Counted from the stretch's first letter, positions 33,401 to 42,359 are shown. The stretch is 64,000 bases of DNA from Eustoma russellianum (GCA_036186865.1 AP025041.1:44104628-44168627); one strand, 5' to 3'. Program-made: numbers and translations. Notes: a model not told the origin generated them from the letters alone.

Positions 33401-36400
33401 CAGATGTCCCAAACCAGCTTATTCAGCTCAGCACCGAGTCACGTGGCGAGCATGCAGGAGCAAGTGTCATCCGACTAACCTCCTTGCCTGTCACAATATC
33501 AAAGCTCTGCCCATGCATTGACCCAAGCCACCATATAAAAAAGGCTGAACAGCAGGAGAGAGAGGACAAGTAACAACAAATCCACAGAAATTACTCATCT
33601 TCCTCACAGTGAAAATACAGGTTTTACGAGAACAACTCAGTTCCTTTAAACCTTCATTCATATATAAACCTCTCTACATAAATGGCCCAGACTGACTTGA
33701 GCGTCGGAGGGTATTACCCGGGGCCATAAATCCCGGGTCCTCTGACCCTTTTTCTTTGTGCAGGTCAGCAGCTCACTTGCTACAGACAATTGACGGAGTT
33801 CTAACGGCACCACATCAAACGATTACTTGGTGATCAACTCAGACATCATCACATACCATGGGGAGGTGATAAAGCCTTTGGCAATTCATTATGCAAATTA
33901 TCTGCACAATCTGATGCGTGGTGAATGCGCTCACAGTCCAATGCCACTTCAGTTGCTTTCTCTTCTGTGTTGATGATCTGCAGACAACCGTGGTTAGGGG
34001 GCAATGCCAAAATATTATTGCCTATTTACTAAAGAAATTTTATGGGTTTTCATAAAGTTGGACTTACACTGTGATTTGCAGTTGGAAATTGAGATAAATC
34101 CAAGCTTTGGTCTTTCTCCTCACACGGATTGTAGCACGTGATAACCTCTGCTTCCTGTGAAAGTGGTGCATCACTTGACATTTGGGAGTTCAATTCTGGT
34201 TTACTAGACACAGTAAAGCTTGCTTCTTGAATCCGCGGATTTCTTCCTTCTTTTAGTGATACTGAATTGCTTGTTTTGTTATCGTTCTCCTGTTCCATAT
34301 GTTGGCAAACGTCTGACTGAGGTTTCTGTAAGCTTCCTGAGTGGTTCAATACTATGTTTCTTCTATTAACTACTTCATCTATCTTTCTATCTATCTGATG
34401 TTTAGATATTTTCATGTCAGCAGTATCCATACCATGTCTTCTGTTCGATGGAATGTTCGAACCCTTTGCCTCAAGTTTTTTCAATGCCGATTGCTTACCA
34501 GCTGTGACTAATTCTTTCTTTTCTGCGACTCTTGGACTACTTTTTGGTTTTGACATAGCAATTTTTTCCTCTTGTCTTCCTTTGGGTTTGCGTGCCAGCA
34601 AATTTTGCTTCTGATGCTGCAGTTTTCTTTTCCATTCTGCATCATCTGACTTTCTTACAATACGCTTCTGCTGCAGGTTATGACAATCTAGTTGCTTTTC
34701 TTGTTTGCTCTGTTTAAGACTCCCCATAGTCTTTTTTGTGGTTTTAACTGTATCTGCCTTGACTTCGCGCTTTGATACATGATCTGCTTCTGATGCACCA
34801 AGTTTCCTTGGAACCTTACTGCTCAGTTCCTCTTGTAGGAGTAAATTCTCTACTTTCCTTGTCTGTTTAATCTTCTTTTCTTTGTCCTTCTCATCATTAC
34901 CTTCACTCCCAGTTTCTTGGAACACTATCCTGCATTTAGGCTCTTGATTAAGCTGGATGTTTTGAATGTCTTGTTGCTTACCAACCGCGATGGTGGATAT
35001 ATTTGCTGCTTGTCCTGCACTTGCCTTAGCTTGATTTATCTTCTGATGTCTGAGTTCATCCTTGCTTTTAGTAAATTCTGGTTTACTTTTTGATTGGTGA
35101 GGCTGATAATCAGAAAAAATAACATCTTTCTTTGATGCTATTGCTTCTATAGGGTTCAATACCTTCCTTGTGGCCTTTGAATTTCCTTTTGGTAGTGGCT
35201 CTTCCAGTCCCATAAGTTTTGCGATAACATTAGAAGCTCTTTGTTTCAGTGGTTGTGGATGGGATGAAGTCGGTTCGTTTTCGGCTTTCATTCTAAAGGC
35301 TGGAACACAACTAGCAGATCTCGAATGAATCACTGTCTTTGACATGCCTTGATGATGCTTTTCTTGAAATCTTTGAGTTTCTTTCGGATACGTCATGACT
35401 AGTAGTTGCTCATTGATCATATTTTTCGCGTCCTGTTTGATTTGACGTGAGTTCTTGTTAGGCTTATCAAACGAGAACCTTGGACGCTCAACTTGCTTCA
35501 GATCAGTTAGTTTTGCTTTCTCATTTCGGTTGTCATCATCATCATCATCATCAAGGATCTTTATCATATTCTTTCCTCGAGGTTTGATCATCCAATCTGA
35601 AGCCTCCTGAAGGTCAACAAGCGTCCTGAGGGATTGTTCCAAGTCCATGGCTCCTTTCAGAAGCTGATTTCCAACTTCTTTCGAGTACCCATCAAAATTT
35701 ATACCATTTGAACAGCCTCTCAGAATCTGATTCAGTTTTACCACTCCTTTTGATATTTCATTGATCTGAAACTGGGAGAAAGTAATAATATGCGAATTTG
35801 AGCCACTCCTCCCAAAACTACTCCTTATCTCTATTCTTCCTTTGTCTAGAGATCTTTTCCCAATTTCTTGTAGAAAATTTAGCACTTGGATACTGCCTGG
35901 TCCATCCATTTTGCTAACCTTCCCTCCATTTTGAAAAGCAAATGCCATAGCTGTTGAAATGTCTCCTATCTGTCCTACATCTTTGCCTTTCGCGTATGGA
36001 ACGAGCTGTTGGTTTGAACTATCTGCAATGTGAAACGATTTAGCACAGCTACCAGGCCTTGTAGATGAGTTCCCTGATCTGAGACCAACCTGCAAGAAAT
36101 CGCAAAGTCCTTTGTCCCATGTGAGAATGGTTGAAAGATAGTCCTAGTACAAGTATGGGTCTTAATATCTAAATTCCTTCGTTAAACACGCTAGCACAAC
36201 TTATCTCTATTATTGTGTCATCTATATAGTTAGATATAGAGACGGGATCTCGCTGTAAACAAACTCTCTATCATTTAGGATGGAGGTATTGTTTGTCTTG
36301 CTCTCTCACCCTCCTAAGATCCTATCGATAGCTTTTCTGTCTTGGGATATACTGGGTATGTGTTATTGTTGTTACGTAATTAAAGGAAACTTAATGATTT

Positions 36401-36888
36401 TTCATCAAGGGAAACAATGGCAAAAAAATTTACGTTTAGTACTAGCAGACTCTACGCTATACCGCTAGGTCAAGTTATGGAACGTTACAGACGTGGAAAT
36501 GGAACTTACAGATTCTAAAGATTTGGTCTGTCGGGAGCCTTTATATGCTGGTCCTGGACTGCCATATGCACCTGTCTCAAGAAAAATACAAAAACATGCA
36601 GCAAGATGAAGGCATAAGACTTCGTTTTTCTTTTCCAACAACTTCATGCAATCAAAAAGTAATAGACTTATAAACGGGCGTTTCTAGTGCATTAAGCTTC
36701 CATGTTTGTGCAGAGTCTGGGGAGGAACCGGATCGATTCGCGTCAGCGATCTGATATACGCATCCTTACCCTACACTTTGTACAAGAGTTTGTTTCTGCA
36801 GCTCGAAGCTATGACCTTAAGGTCACAAAACTTCAAACTTATCAGTTATTCCAAGCATCGGCCGCAAAGTAAAAAACTTATAACAACG

Positions 36889-36965
<77 letters not shown>

Positions 36966-37155
36966 AAAGTTGGATGTCAAATTGCATGGAAACCCAATTC
37001 TAGCCTAAGCTGGAATTCTATCATAAATCCAGTTTCAGATACTAACCTCTGGTGGAGCTCGAGCCATTCGATTGTTGAGCTGCCGACATTCTTTCTTTCC
37101 TTAGACGAAGATCATTAAGCAACTTCTGCGAAAAATCTGGTTTTGTCGTCATCAT
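21435..37155 (-). CDS. plant-specific protein with VARLMGL-type motif and DUF4378-like C-terminus
   Basis: Minus-strand gene of five exons: 37155-37047, 36571-36510, 36089-34068, 33977-33857, 22042-21435; total 2,922 nt, 973 aa, with phases 1, 0, 0, 1 all consistent. The start is ATG at 37155 (a second ATG follows at once). The N-terminus has KPDFSQKLLNDLRLRKERM. Near residue 342 is NVIAKLMGLEE, the DUF3741-associated motif of TON1-recruiting-motif-like and related plant proteins. An aspartate run lies near residue 240, a long Lys/Glu/Gln-rich middle is probably disordered, and the end (GWYEKMFAFSVKDELI, LLDEVTRDLL) resembles DUF4378. Function is unknown; some relatives act with microtubules (family knowledge). 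Intron 4 (33856-22043) contains an 11.5-kb retrotransposon; without it the intron is 345 nt. The reading frame is intact. Confidence 0.82.
22388..23347 (+). repeat. 5' LTR of the Tat element
   Basis: 960 bp, starting TGATGAGCC and ending CATCATCA (TG...CA with a TGATG/CATCA terminal inverted repeat). It contains many TCTCGGCC-type short motifs and a TATA box (TATAAAAAA) at 23030. Short ORFs inside the LTR are identical between copies because the LTRs are nearly identical; they are not independent genes. Confidence 0.95.
23030..23038 (+). promoter_or_regulatory. TATA box in the 5' LTR
   Basis: TATAAAAAA preceded by GCCACCA, about 400 bp before gag. The equivalent position in the 3' LTR is 33534. 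Probable RNA polymerase II promoter of the element (inference from position). Confidence 0.6.
23351..23368 (+). other. primer-binding site of the Tat element
   Basis: TGGCGCTAGAAGGAGGGC begins 3 nt after the 5' LTR. Position and the leading TGG (complement of a tRNA CCA end) identify it as the primer-binding site; I cannot assign the tRNA with confidence. Confidence 0.7.
23430..28820 (+). CDS. gag-pol polyprotein of the Tat-lineage retrotransposon
   Basis: One uninterrupted ORF of 1,796 aa. Order: gag with the retrotransposon gag domain near residues 185-345 (PKMDTYDGTSDPTDHLFQF, ARRWFQELP), a zinc knuckle variant from C425 (CRYHRDVGHDTEDC), aspartic protease with VDTGS (D585), reverse transcriptase with YIDD at 953-956, a first RNase H lacking the usual catalytic Asp (YIYLSTCHEAVS), a second archaeal-type RNase H (YVDGSS, D1234; NNEAEYEALIAGL; RSDSQLI), integrase with an HHCC finger and DD35E residues D1520, D1580, E1616, then a basic C-terminus. 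All active sites of RT, second RNase H and integrase are present, so the element looks autonomous. Confidence 0.95.
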   Translation: MGRDAREGLGESSNHQRRKEARSVHPGQDSRRTEPERKKVPGITADERNKAMKYVAENLDVFEAVVERLKGKRPETGDMREDSTSFHPKEKTQLQSSHRPQGFMADARRSGDRATTLESVPMPRQRLGIKPKSFKSVRQEADPRRPRSRPEELNPEYLRVVQESPFSWDIAEYSAPDSFKMPKMDTYDGTSDPTDHLFQFQTAMNLKNAPDPLCCKTFPMYLRGKARRWFQELPPQSVDSFRQLAQKFKSQFVSSAPFIKNSSHLMTLKQGAEESILKYMRRFSDESLQVSDRNEGVKAAAFINGLRAGRLFSQLAEEGPTTLRECLEKEHQFARGEEANRLKKEAEQSTRREARPSSRAIRLEDQRERRSAFDRLGARGKRGQEGLPLLASKDRILAVMERDGLRTDPKPLAGPRDKRDPKLYCRYHRDVGHDTEDCRQLAQAIRKLIELGHLKQFYDPRSRLHNRLNFRRNEQKDKCRSEVPPAHPRSDDDGDRDQQEAAVQPQINSIIYTISGGPSQPNPGGPSSSGTSTGPSPKKRRLSQELIYGPEDLVPLDSNNTGLVIGLCIHMAPDRIVEVRRVYVDTGSAVNIMYYHVYKQLGLADSQMTPVASPLYGFTGMPVRPAGLITLSVSFGKPPAYRCLWMDFVVVKERSAYNILLGRPALVALEAIISPLHVSMKFPTPGGVVTLQGDIPIAQNCYAVATQGSGIVQQVVLDDLIPPTDECLQTDDAVQEFILDSGRPENTIKIGTWMPSETLAQLQNLLREFAEIFAWTAEDMPGIPTTLAEHHLNVDPQVRPIKQKKRNFAPERNKVIAGEVEKLLVAKFIEEVLYPIWLANPVVVPKPDKSWRMCVDYTDLNKACPKDCYPLPKIDRLVDSTLGYEVFDFLDAFKGYHQIMMAKEDREKTSFITEVGTYCYISMPFGLKNAGATYQRLVNLLFKQQIGRIMEVYIDDMLIKSKVLDQYISNLREVFGILRESCMRLNPKKCTFGVRTGKFLGYMVSKEGVQANPAKIEALENMHPPRNIKEVQRLTGRIAALSRFLSKSAERSLPFFQILKKRTAFLWDEQCQEAFDGLKAHLAEVPMLTSPVPGETLYIYLSTCHEAVSAVLLREQDAIQKPIYFASKVLHGAEVRYPNTEKVILALVVAARKFRPYLQAHPIVVVTDQPLRQILSRPDTSGRAAKWAMELAEYDISYKSRTSIKAQALADFLAEGISVEEDPPSAQSWTLYVDGSSSREGSGAGLLIVNPHEEETEYALRFDFEATNNEAEYEALIAGLSLARKLGAQQITARSDSQLIVSQINGDYEAKEDNMKRYLAKVQHLRGMFEHFSVEHIPRSANKRADALSRLASSTPATIGKRIVVELVRHRAFDGNEVLQQDYHNTWMDEIITYLQHQIQPEDKSRARRLRLKASRYALFNDHLYRKSFSQPWLRCVPEDEGDYILREMHLGICGSHSGARSLARKCYLAGYYWPTIRKDAEELVKKCSSCQAHAPSFNLPSHEMISISSPWPFVQWGMDLVGPLPRAPGSVRFLLVAIDYFTKWIEAEPLATITGAQVKKFLWKNIICRFGLPQVLISDNGRQFAEDPVKSWCLDLHIKQRFTSVAHPQSNGQVELANRIIKDGLKKRLDKVGTSWVEELPSVLWAYRTTPLTSTKETPFSLVYGSEAVIPAEIGSTSTRVDCHSAVNNSQELRINLDELEQKRDRAHIRMAQYKNLISQHYNSRVRPRSFRVGDLVMRDNEVSHAESFGTFNSKWEGPYRIVEVFPTGAYKLQTLEGKTLPRTWHVSHLRLLHQ
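28921..29600 (+). repeat. 68-bp tandem repeats downstream of pol
   Basis: Units start at 28921, 28989, 29057, 29125, 29193 and 29261. The first five are nearly identical, the sixth diverged, and decayed versions continue to about 29600. Each unit holds two related halves, GACCTCGGCAGGTCCGAGGC and GACCTCGCAGGTTCGAGGC, each with an inverted CCTCGG/CCGAGG-type dyad, plus GCCCGCTAAAGGGTACATTA. Non-coding. Confidence 0.9.
29956..32333 (-). CDS. antisense accessory gene of the Tat element (gypsy-type Transposase_28-like, spliced)
   Basis: Gene on the strand opposite gag-pol. Four exons read from ATG at 32333: 32333-31352, 31275-31096, 31023-30638, 30567-29956; 2,160 nt, 719 aa. Introns of 76, 72 and 70 nt have GT...AG ends (GAG|GTGGTC, CCAG|GTAAAG, CTG|GTAAGT) and removing them gives one continuous frame. 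Exon 1, about residues 110-290, matches the plant putative gypsy-type transposon domain (Transposase_28): YEDYFKSGFSLPVPE, RLPQIQPNGLKLIFCYILL, SWYYFSKR, SSNKRWKEKFFYIL. The middle has RKRLRRERRL and RPRKRQRGE (nuclear-signal-like); exon 4 is a coiled coil (about 525-640) with an acidic end. Antisense ORFs are known in some Tat elements (Retand, Grande); function is unknown. The intact spliced frame in a young insertion suggests it matters to the element. Confidence 0.82.
32512..32519 (-). promoter_or_regulatory. candidate TATA box for the antisense gene
   Basis: On the minus strand CTATAAAT lies about 180 nt upstream of the antisense ATG, in internal DNA outside the 3' LTR. This suggests the antisense gene has its own promoter (inference). 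Confidence 0.5.
32882..32891 (+). other. polypurine tract of the Tat element
   Basis: GGGGGGCAAT immediately before the 3' LTR, the expected plus-strand priming site. Confidence 0.7.
32892..33851 (+). repeat. 3' LTR of the Tat element
   Basis: 960 bp, matching the 5' LTR except for one difference noticed near 33607. It ends against the host duplication CATAC, which on the minus strand is the first five bases of host intron 4. Confidence 0.95.
36170..36375 (+). repeat. SINE-like repeat, family B copy
   Basis: In intron 2 of the DUF4378-like gene, antisense to it: AAACAAACTCTCTATCATTT, GGAGGTATTGTTTGTC, GTCTTGGGATATACTGGG. Confidence 0.6.
36675..36870 (-). mobile_element. TS-like SINE
   Basis: Minus-orientation TS-like copy in intron 1 of the DUF4378-like gene: TGACCTTAAGGTCACAAAAC (+ strand), CAAGAGTTTGTTTCTGCAGC and ACGCATCCTTACCCTACACT. 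Immediately followed by a TA microsatellite. Confidence 0.65.
36889..36961. repeat. (TA)n microsatellite
   Basis: About 36 uninterrupted TA units in intron 1 of the DUF4378-like gene. Likely length-polymorphic and prone to cruciform extrusion. Confidence 0.98.
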
Positions 37156-37289
37156 GTGTCTTCTCCAGCTCGGGGAAGAATCTCTCAACGTCAGACTACT
37201 TTACAACAACAACATCAAGTCGTGAATCACTTATGATGTGATTTATTTCAATAACAAAGCAAGCCAAAACCACACCGCAAAAACAGACT

Positions 37290-37385
37290 ACTTTACAACA
37301 ACAACATTACCCATACCCATTGCTAGAGGCTCTCGACTAGTCAGAATATGAAGGGTCGGATGTACGCAACCATATCTATGTGTTA
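37290..37385 (-). repeat. SINE-like repeat, family A 3' part, inverted
   Basis: TTTACAACAACAACATTACC, then GAGGCTCTCGACTAGTCAGA and CAACCATATCTATGTGTTAG. Lies about 135 bp upstream of the DUF4378-like start codon. Confidence 0.55.
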
Positions 37386-37719
37386 GTTTCTACCTAAAAA
37401 AAAGGAAAAGATAATAAGAACGTCATAGGGTGATACGACTTCTGATACATGGAGATGGAACATAGATAGAGGAGAAATGGCAAGTGGGATCTAAATTCAT
37501 TGGTGTATGGAGGGAAGATGAGGAATGTGTAATTTCACAATCAGAAGTAGGTGAGATGGATCTTTCAGATGTTGGGTGAGGATGAAAATGTATGAGTATA
37601 ATTTATATAAAAGTAATAGGAAATTTGTTTGATAGTTTGGAGAAGTAATTGGAAATGTTTGAAAGTTCGAATGGATTGACGTGGACGTTAGCTCTGGTTC
37701 CTGTTCTTCTCACTCCAAC

Positions 37720-37850
37720 CGACGGGATAGGATCCTGTGGGGCGGCAACAAAAGACTGCACGGGGGTGGTGAGGCTAGATACAGGTAACATGCATCTAAC
37801 CTTACCATCCTCTGACTGCCACGTATCAGGCGGTCACAAGGGGTTAAGGA
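37720..37850. repeat. fold-back repeat, CACGTG family, copy 1
   Basis: Imperfect palindrome with a GGTGGTGAGGCTAGAT left arm and an ATCTAACCTTACCATCC right arm around a short centre, preceded by GGGATAGGATCC. Same family as copies at about 38490, 40675, 51660 and 56700. Probably a MITE; no clear target duplication identified. Confidence 0.5.
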
Positions 37851-37954
37851 AAAAGGGTGTTAGGGGATCCCATTTCCCAACCGACTGGTTCTTTTGGAGC
37901 ATATTAAAAGGCGAAATCCCTCAGTTCGGCTTCCACCATCTCAGACTAAAGGAG

Positions 37955-38220
37955 TATCATGGAGGATGCAAATCAGGAACTCAGCGGTCTCTACCACCTC
38001 AGCTCAAAGGAGCATTGTGTATGATGCAAATCAGGAACCTAGCGGCCTACTAGGTTGGGTGAAGAATTACACGGTGACCTACACAACGTGCCTGCTGTAA
38101 ACCAGGCCTTCAGTCTAGCAGATATAGAATACCCGCACTGTACGTATCCCTAAAATTGAACTCTTGGCCTTTTGGAACAAATCTCAATCCAAATACCAAC
38201 TGTACTATGCACTGAGTGCC
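37955..38220 (-). mobile_element. tRNA-derived SINE, family D, inverted
   Basis: Contains ATGCAAATCAGGAACCTAGC, AAACCAGGCCTTCAGTCTAG and the inverted B-box region TGAACTC. Its left end (37955-38040) repeats GATGCAAATCAGGAAC twice, about 60 bp apart, suggesting a partial tandem copy. Confidence 0.65.
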
Positions 38221-38439
38221 AACCTACTGGTTCTTTGCACCTTGCAACGGGGAGAGATTTGGAAAAAAAAGATTTTGACTTTTTTTTCTAATCCAAGCAA
38301 CACAAATGGACTGCAACAACTTTTGGCTGAGGCATTTACTTCCATGCACCAACTTCACTGTACTGTCGGTTTTTTGTTTTTTGTTTCCCGGTTAAGGTTT
38401 GATTCTTGGGTGAAGGGGTGACATCCAGACGAACCATGT

Positions 38440-38690
38440 CGCGTCCTGGACCGCGCGGTGACTCACCGTGCAGTGAGGAGATCTCATCCCGATGATGGGA
38501 TAGGATCCCCTCACCGCTCCCTCCTCACTGCGTGCGTGACCACGCGACACGTGGCAAAAAGGAGGGTGGTGAGGCTGGGTAAGGGTAACCCCTCATCCAG
38601 CCTCACCACCCCTTACTGCTGCCATATGTCGCGTCCTGGACCGCGCGGTGACTCACCGCGCGGTGAGGAGATCTCATCCCCTTGATGATG
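38440..38690. repeat. fold-back repeat, CACGTG family, copy 2
   Basis: Two nearly identical direct segments (CGCGTCCTGGACCGCGCGGT-type, about 38438 and 38630) flank an inverted pair GGTGGTGAGGCTGGG / CATCCAGCCTCACCACC and GCGACACGTGGCA. GC-rich compared with its surroundings. Confidence 0.6.
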
Positions 38691-38754
38691 GTCAGATCTC
38701 CAATTACTAGACCTTGAATCTTACCGTATTAGTCCCAAGAATTATTATGGAGGT

Positions 38755-38970
38755 CTTATCGTACTAGCTCCAAAGAGCATTGTGGAGGATGTAAATCAGG
38801 AACCCAGCAGCCTTCTAGGTTAGGTAAAGACTTATGTTGTGATCCGCACGAAATGTTCCCTGCAAACCAGGCATTCGGTCTAGCAACAGCATTAGAACAC
38901 CACACTGTGCATGTCTCTGAAATCGAATTATTGACTTTTTGAAACAAATCTAATACCAACTCGATCATTG
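38755..38970 (-). mobile_element. tRNA-derived SINE, family D, inverted
   Basis: AGAGCATTGTGGAGGATGTA, AGGAACCCAGCAGCCTTCTA and GCAAACCAGGCATTCGGTCT mark a third inverted family D copy, diverged in its B-box region. Confidence 0.65.
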
Positions 38971-39324
38971 AAATCCTACTCTATTCGCATCTCAAACTGA
39001 AAACTTTTCATTTGAATATCATTTATCTAATAAAATTTCGAGTTAGTCCTAAAATAAAGAAGAATTTCTCTTTCAGATAGCATGTGGGACCATTGAATTA
39101 TGCCCAGGCAGCTTAATAGTTTGATTCTTCAAGTTAGCTGACCTTCAGCTATCTTATGTTTTCTTTAATGACTTTTATAATGTTTTGTTTAATTTTTAAT
39201 GGAATTTTGTTAGTGGTTTGATTCTTCAAGATAGTTGACATGCGCCGTGTGGTTTTTTCAAATAATTGTAACAATATTTACTGATTCATTGAACATATAT
39301 ATCTCGTGTTGATTCATTGAACAT

Positions 39325-39515
39325 ATATATGACTTATTAAATTGGCTGTGCTTTTTATATTGTGAAGTAGTAGTTGATCGACAAGCAATTTTCATTATAG
39401 GTCATCGGGAAACAATATCTGTGTGTTTCTAACACATGGGTATGGTTGCGTACGTCCGACCTTCAATACTTCGTTATATGCGAGAGCCAGTCAATAAGGT
39501 AATGTTGTTGTAGTG
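39325..39515 (+). repeat. SINE-like repeat, family A copy
   Basis: Core from AAATTGGCTGTGCTTTTTAT to AAGGTAATGTTGTTGTAG, with a small deletion after AGTTGATCGAC. Confidence 0.6.
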
Positions 39516-39633
39516 GAAATAAACGGTAGAGAAACATAAATAAAAACGTAATAAACAGGTAAAAAATGCCGTAGAAATACTTTGTTACCTGAAGATTGGG
39601 TCAGAGGGTGATTCCCGCTTGTGCGGTTGGGAT

Positions 39634-39803
39634 CAGTGGAGGTAAGAAATGAGGTAAAAAATGAGGCCTCCAATCACAGGTTGCCACCTGTACAAAAGTA
39701 GAAGAAGTTTAAATTTCTTTTTGTTTTTAAAAAATAGTTACTTGTACACGTGGCAATATGTGATTGGAAGCCTCATTTTTTACCTCATTTCTTACCTCAT
39801 GTG
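39634..39803. mobile_element. fold-back MITE, relative of the 4439 element
   Basis: Left arm GGAGGTAAGAAATGAGG, AAAAAATGAGGC, CTCCAATCACA; right arm TGTGATTGGAAGCCTCATTT, TTACCTCATTTCTTACCTCA; AT-rich centre flanked by TGTACA-type sequence. The ATGAGGC...CAATCACA plus CACGTG arrangement is shared with the element at 4439-4623. Confidence 0.7.
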
Positions 39804-39984
39804 ATCTCATCCGCCACTTGTGTAGGAGTAACTTCTACTTGAAGAAATTTTATGTGCTACTCATGCTTTCTCATTTAAAAGGCATTCAATATTTACAGGA
39901 TAGCTAGTCCATAGGCATATAAGTACAGAAACATCCAGCTCATAAAGGATTAGATCACCAGCGCCTAATCTAAAAAGGAATGTT

Positions 39985-40140
39985 TTCGGTGTACTAGGCT
40001 CCTGTGTTTGCATAGGGTCTGAAGAGGATCCGGATTGCTTTACGATCTGATATACGCAGACTTACCCTACACTTTGTGCAACGGCTGTTTCCGCAGCTCG
40101 AACCCGTGACCTCAATGTCACAAAGCGGCTGTGCCTAACC
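39985..40140 (-). mobile_element. TS-like SINE, inverted
   Basis: On the + strand: CAGACTTACCCTACACTTTG, CAACGGCTGTTTCCGCAGCT, CGAACCCGTGACCTCAATGT. One of the better-preserved TS-like copies; the B box on the minus strand is GTTCGAGCT. Confidence 0.7.
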
Positions 40141-40674
40141 TAAGATTCTAAAAAATGTTACTTCATATTTTCATTACACTATGTTCTTATGACTTTTCCT
40201 TTGTTAATAATGGCCAAGGGAACAAAATTTAAAGACTGAAAAGGACAACAACCCCAGGTGGTTGTGTTTAAAAATGTTAAAGAAAGCAAAATGTAATTTT
40301 GTTGTGTTTCAAATGTCATGCTTAATACTTATCCTTGAAGCATTAAAAAAAAGTTTGCTTTAGAAAAAAGCATCACAAAATTTGACATGTAGTTGGAAAC
40401 AGCTAGGTTAGTGCCTTTTCACTGCATCCATTTTCTCTCATTCTTTTTTTCACTGCATGTCACGTGGCAGCAGAGGAGATGGTAAGTATAGACGAGAAGT
40501 GACTCGTACATGAGTGTATATGAGGAGTGCTGACATTGCCCGTGCAGTGAGAAAATGAGTGAGGAAAAAAAGGGTGAGGTGCACCCCTTAGCAGAAGTGC
40601 GTGGAGAGAATCGATGCTGCCTTGTTTACAAAGTATGAACCTCCATGCGTTTGTGCAGTGAACCATAAGTTGTG

Positions 40675-40870
40675 GGGGTTAGGATCTCATCACCCCCACT
40701 TTTCTCATCCCCTTTGTGACCGCGCGACACGTGGCATCAAGGAAGAGTGGTAAAGGTGGATGAAGGTGACCCGCATCTAGCCTCACCACCCCCTCTTACT
40801 GTCTGTCACGTGTCGTGCGGTCACGCGTCACCGCACTCCATTGCGGTGAGGGGATGCTATCCCATGTTGC
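40675..40870. repeat. fold-back repeat, CACGTG family, copy 3
   Basis: GACCGCGCGACACGTGGCA on the left and TGTCACGTGTCGTGCGGTCA on the right enclose a central dyad (GGTAAAGGTGGATGAAGGTG / CATCTAGCCTCACCACCCC). CACGTG is also the plant G-box core, so such elements could scatter bZIP/bHLH sites (inference). Confidence 0.65.
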
Positions 40871-42359
40871 GGAGGCATGTAGTGCACGAGGAATAGCCGA
40901 TCGCCTTTTAGCATGTTGCCAATGAGAAGATATCATCTCTTCTACTTTTCTTAAATTCTTTTTTCCGGCAAAAAAAATACTCATAGAAACCATATTTTGT
41001 CGAAAATTGAAGAATGTAAAATTTATTTAAGTTGAGAATAATGTGCACTGGTGATTCTTCTTTTATAAGAGTTATTACATGGTCTCCAACGATTTTATTT
41101 TCCTAACAGTTATTTGATGTGATGTTTACAATGACTAGGTTGGTAACGGCTAGACATATATACAGTTAAAAGAATCTGATCTACTATATTTCTTTGTACA
41201 TATATAAGAGTAATGTATAAGACTAAGTGTGACAGCTCGGCTGCTGTACTCAGCTTTGTTGCCTAATACTTTACTTTTAAAGTGCATTCACTTCATCACA
41301 TTGGATCTGCACACCCGTATATTTCAAATTAAAAAAATCACACGATTTCAGAAATGAGAAAGAACACCCTCCTTCTCTTCATTATGTATCTCTCTCTTTG
41401 TCTTTTTCTTCTCTCTATCTCGCTTCTCTTCCGCGAAGAGAACCTTCTTTTCACCAGTGACAGCTATCCGACGGAAGACACTTCCAGACCCATCCTTTGT
41501 CTGTTATGCCCCGCACCCTCCGTAGGGTAATTAAAAGGCAAAGAAAGATTGTTTACGAAAATTAATGACGGTCAACGAAAATTAATTAGACATTAATATG
41601 AGGATTAATTAGAAATTAAGGAGGGGATTTAATATTAGAGTTTAATTATATTTAATTTAGAATTAAATAATTAAGGATTTATCTTTTAAGATAAATTAAT
41701 AATAGATATAATTTAGAAACACCAAACTTTTTCCCCTTTCCATATAAAAACTGACAGAACGTCAGTTTTCTCATTACGCAGAGAAAACCGACGCTCTCTC
41801 CATCCCATAGGCGATTCTTGGCACCTTTGAAACCCTAGGAGAAGAACTCCTCCGAGAATCAATCCGTTCCTCGTTTGTTCTTCAAATCTACTTCGAGTAA
41901 TCAAAGGCAAGTAACTTTCTTATAAGTTCCTACGATTTGTGAAAAGAAAAACGGCCTATTTTGCTATCAAATTGGATCACCACGTAGTAGTTTCCTTATG
42001 TGAATTTATGTGTGCTCTTTATGCGTTTTGGTTTTGAGATTTGGCCACCGTATGTTGAAATCCTTAGTTGTTGTTGTGGATTACTTGAAATCTTGCAAAT
42101 CCCAATCCCCTGAACCCTCTCTTTGCTGCTATTTTCGGTTGAGGGAAAAAGGGAGAGAAAGGTAGGATTTTTGGGTTGATTCGGTGGATGATTTGAGTGT
42201 TAGGCTTGAATCTGTGATTGATATGTGCGTAGTGTTTAACTGTAGTTTAGGCATGAGATTGTAGCAGGGATTAGGCTTGGATTGATTGGTGTGAAGTTTG
42301 GGATCGATTGGAGTTGTGATTCTGCAGTTTCTGCAGAAATCGCAGAATTTCTTTTCTGG

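Larger units (their letters stand above)
22388..33851 (+). mobile_element. full-length Ty3/gypsy retrotransposon, Tat lineage, inside a host intron
   Basis: An 11,464-bp element with two 960-bp LTRs (22388-23347, 32892-33851) and a 5-bp target duplication CATAC (22383-22387, 33852-33856). Order: LTR, primer-binding site, gag-pol (23430-28820), 68-bp tandem repeats, an antisense spliced gene (32333-29956), polypurine tract, LTR. The second, archaeal-type RNase H domain in pol and the extra antisense gene place it in the Tat lineage (family knowledge). I found a single difference between the LTRs (G/C at about 23107/33607, in CTTCCTGACAG versus CTTCCTCACAG), so the insertion is very recent. It lies opposite to the host gene, so the antisense gene is co-oriented with the host transcript. 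Confidence 0.95.
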
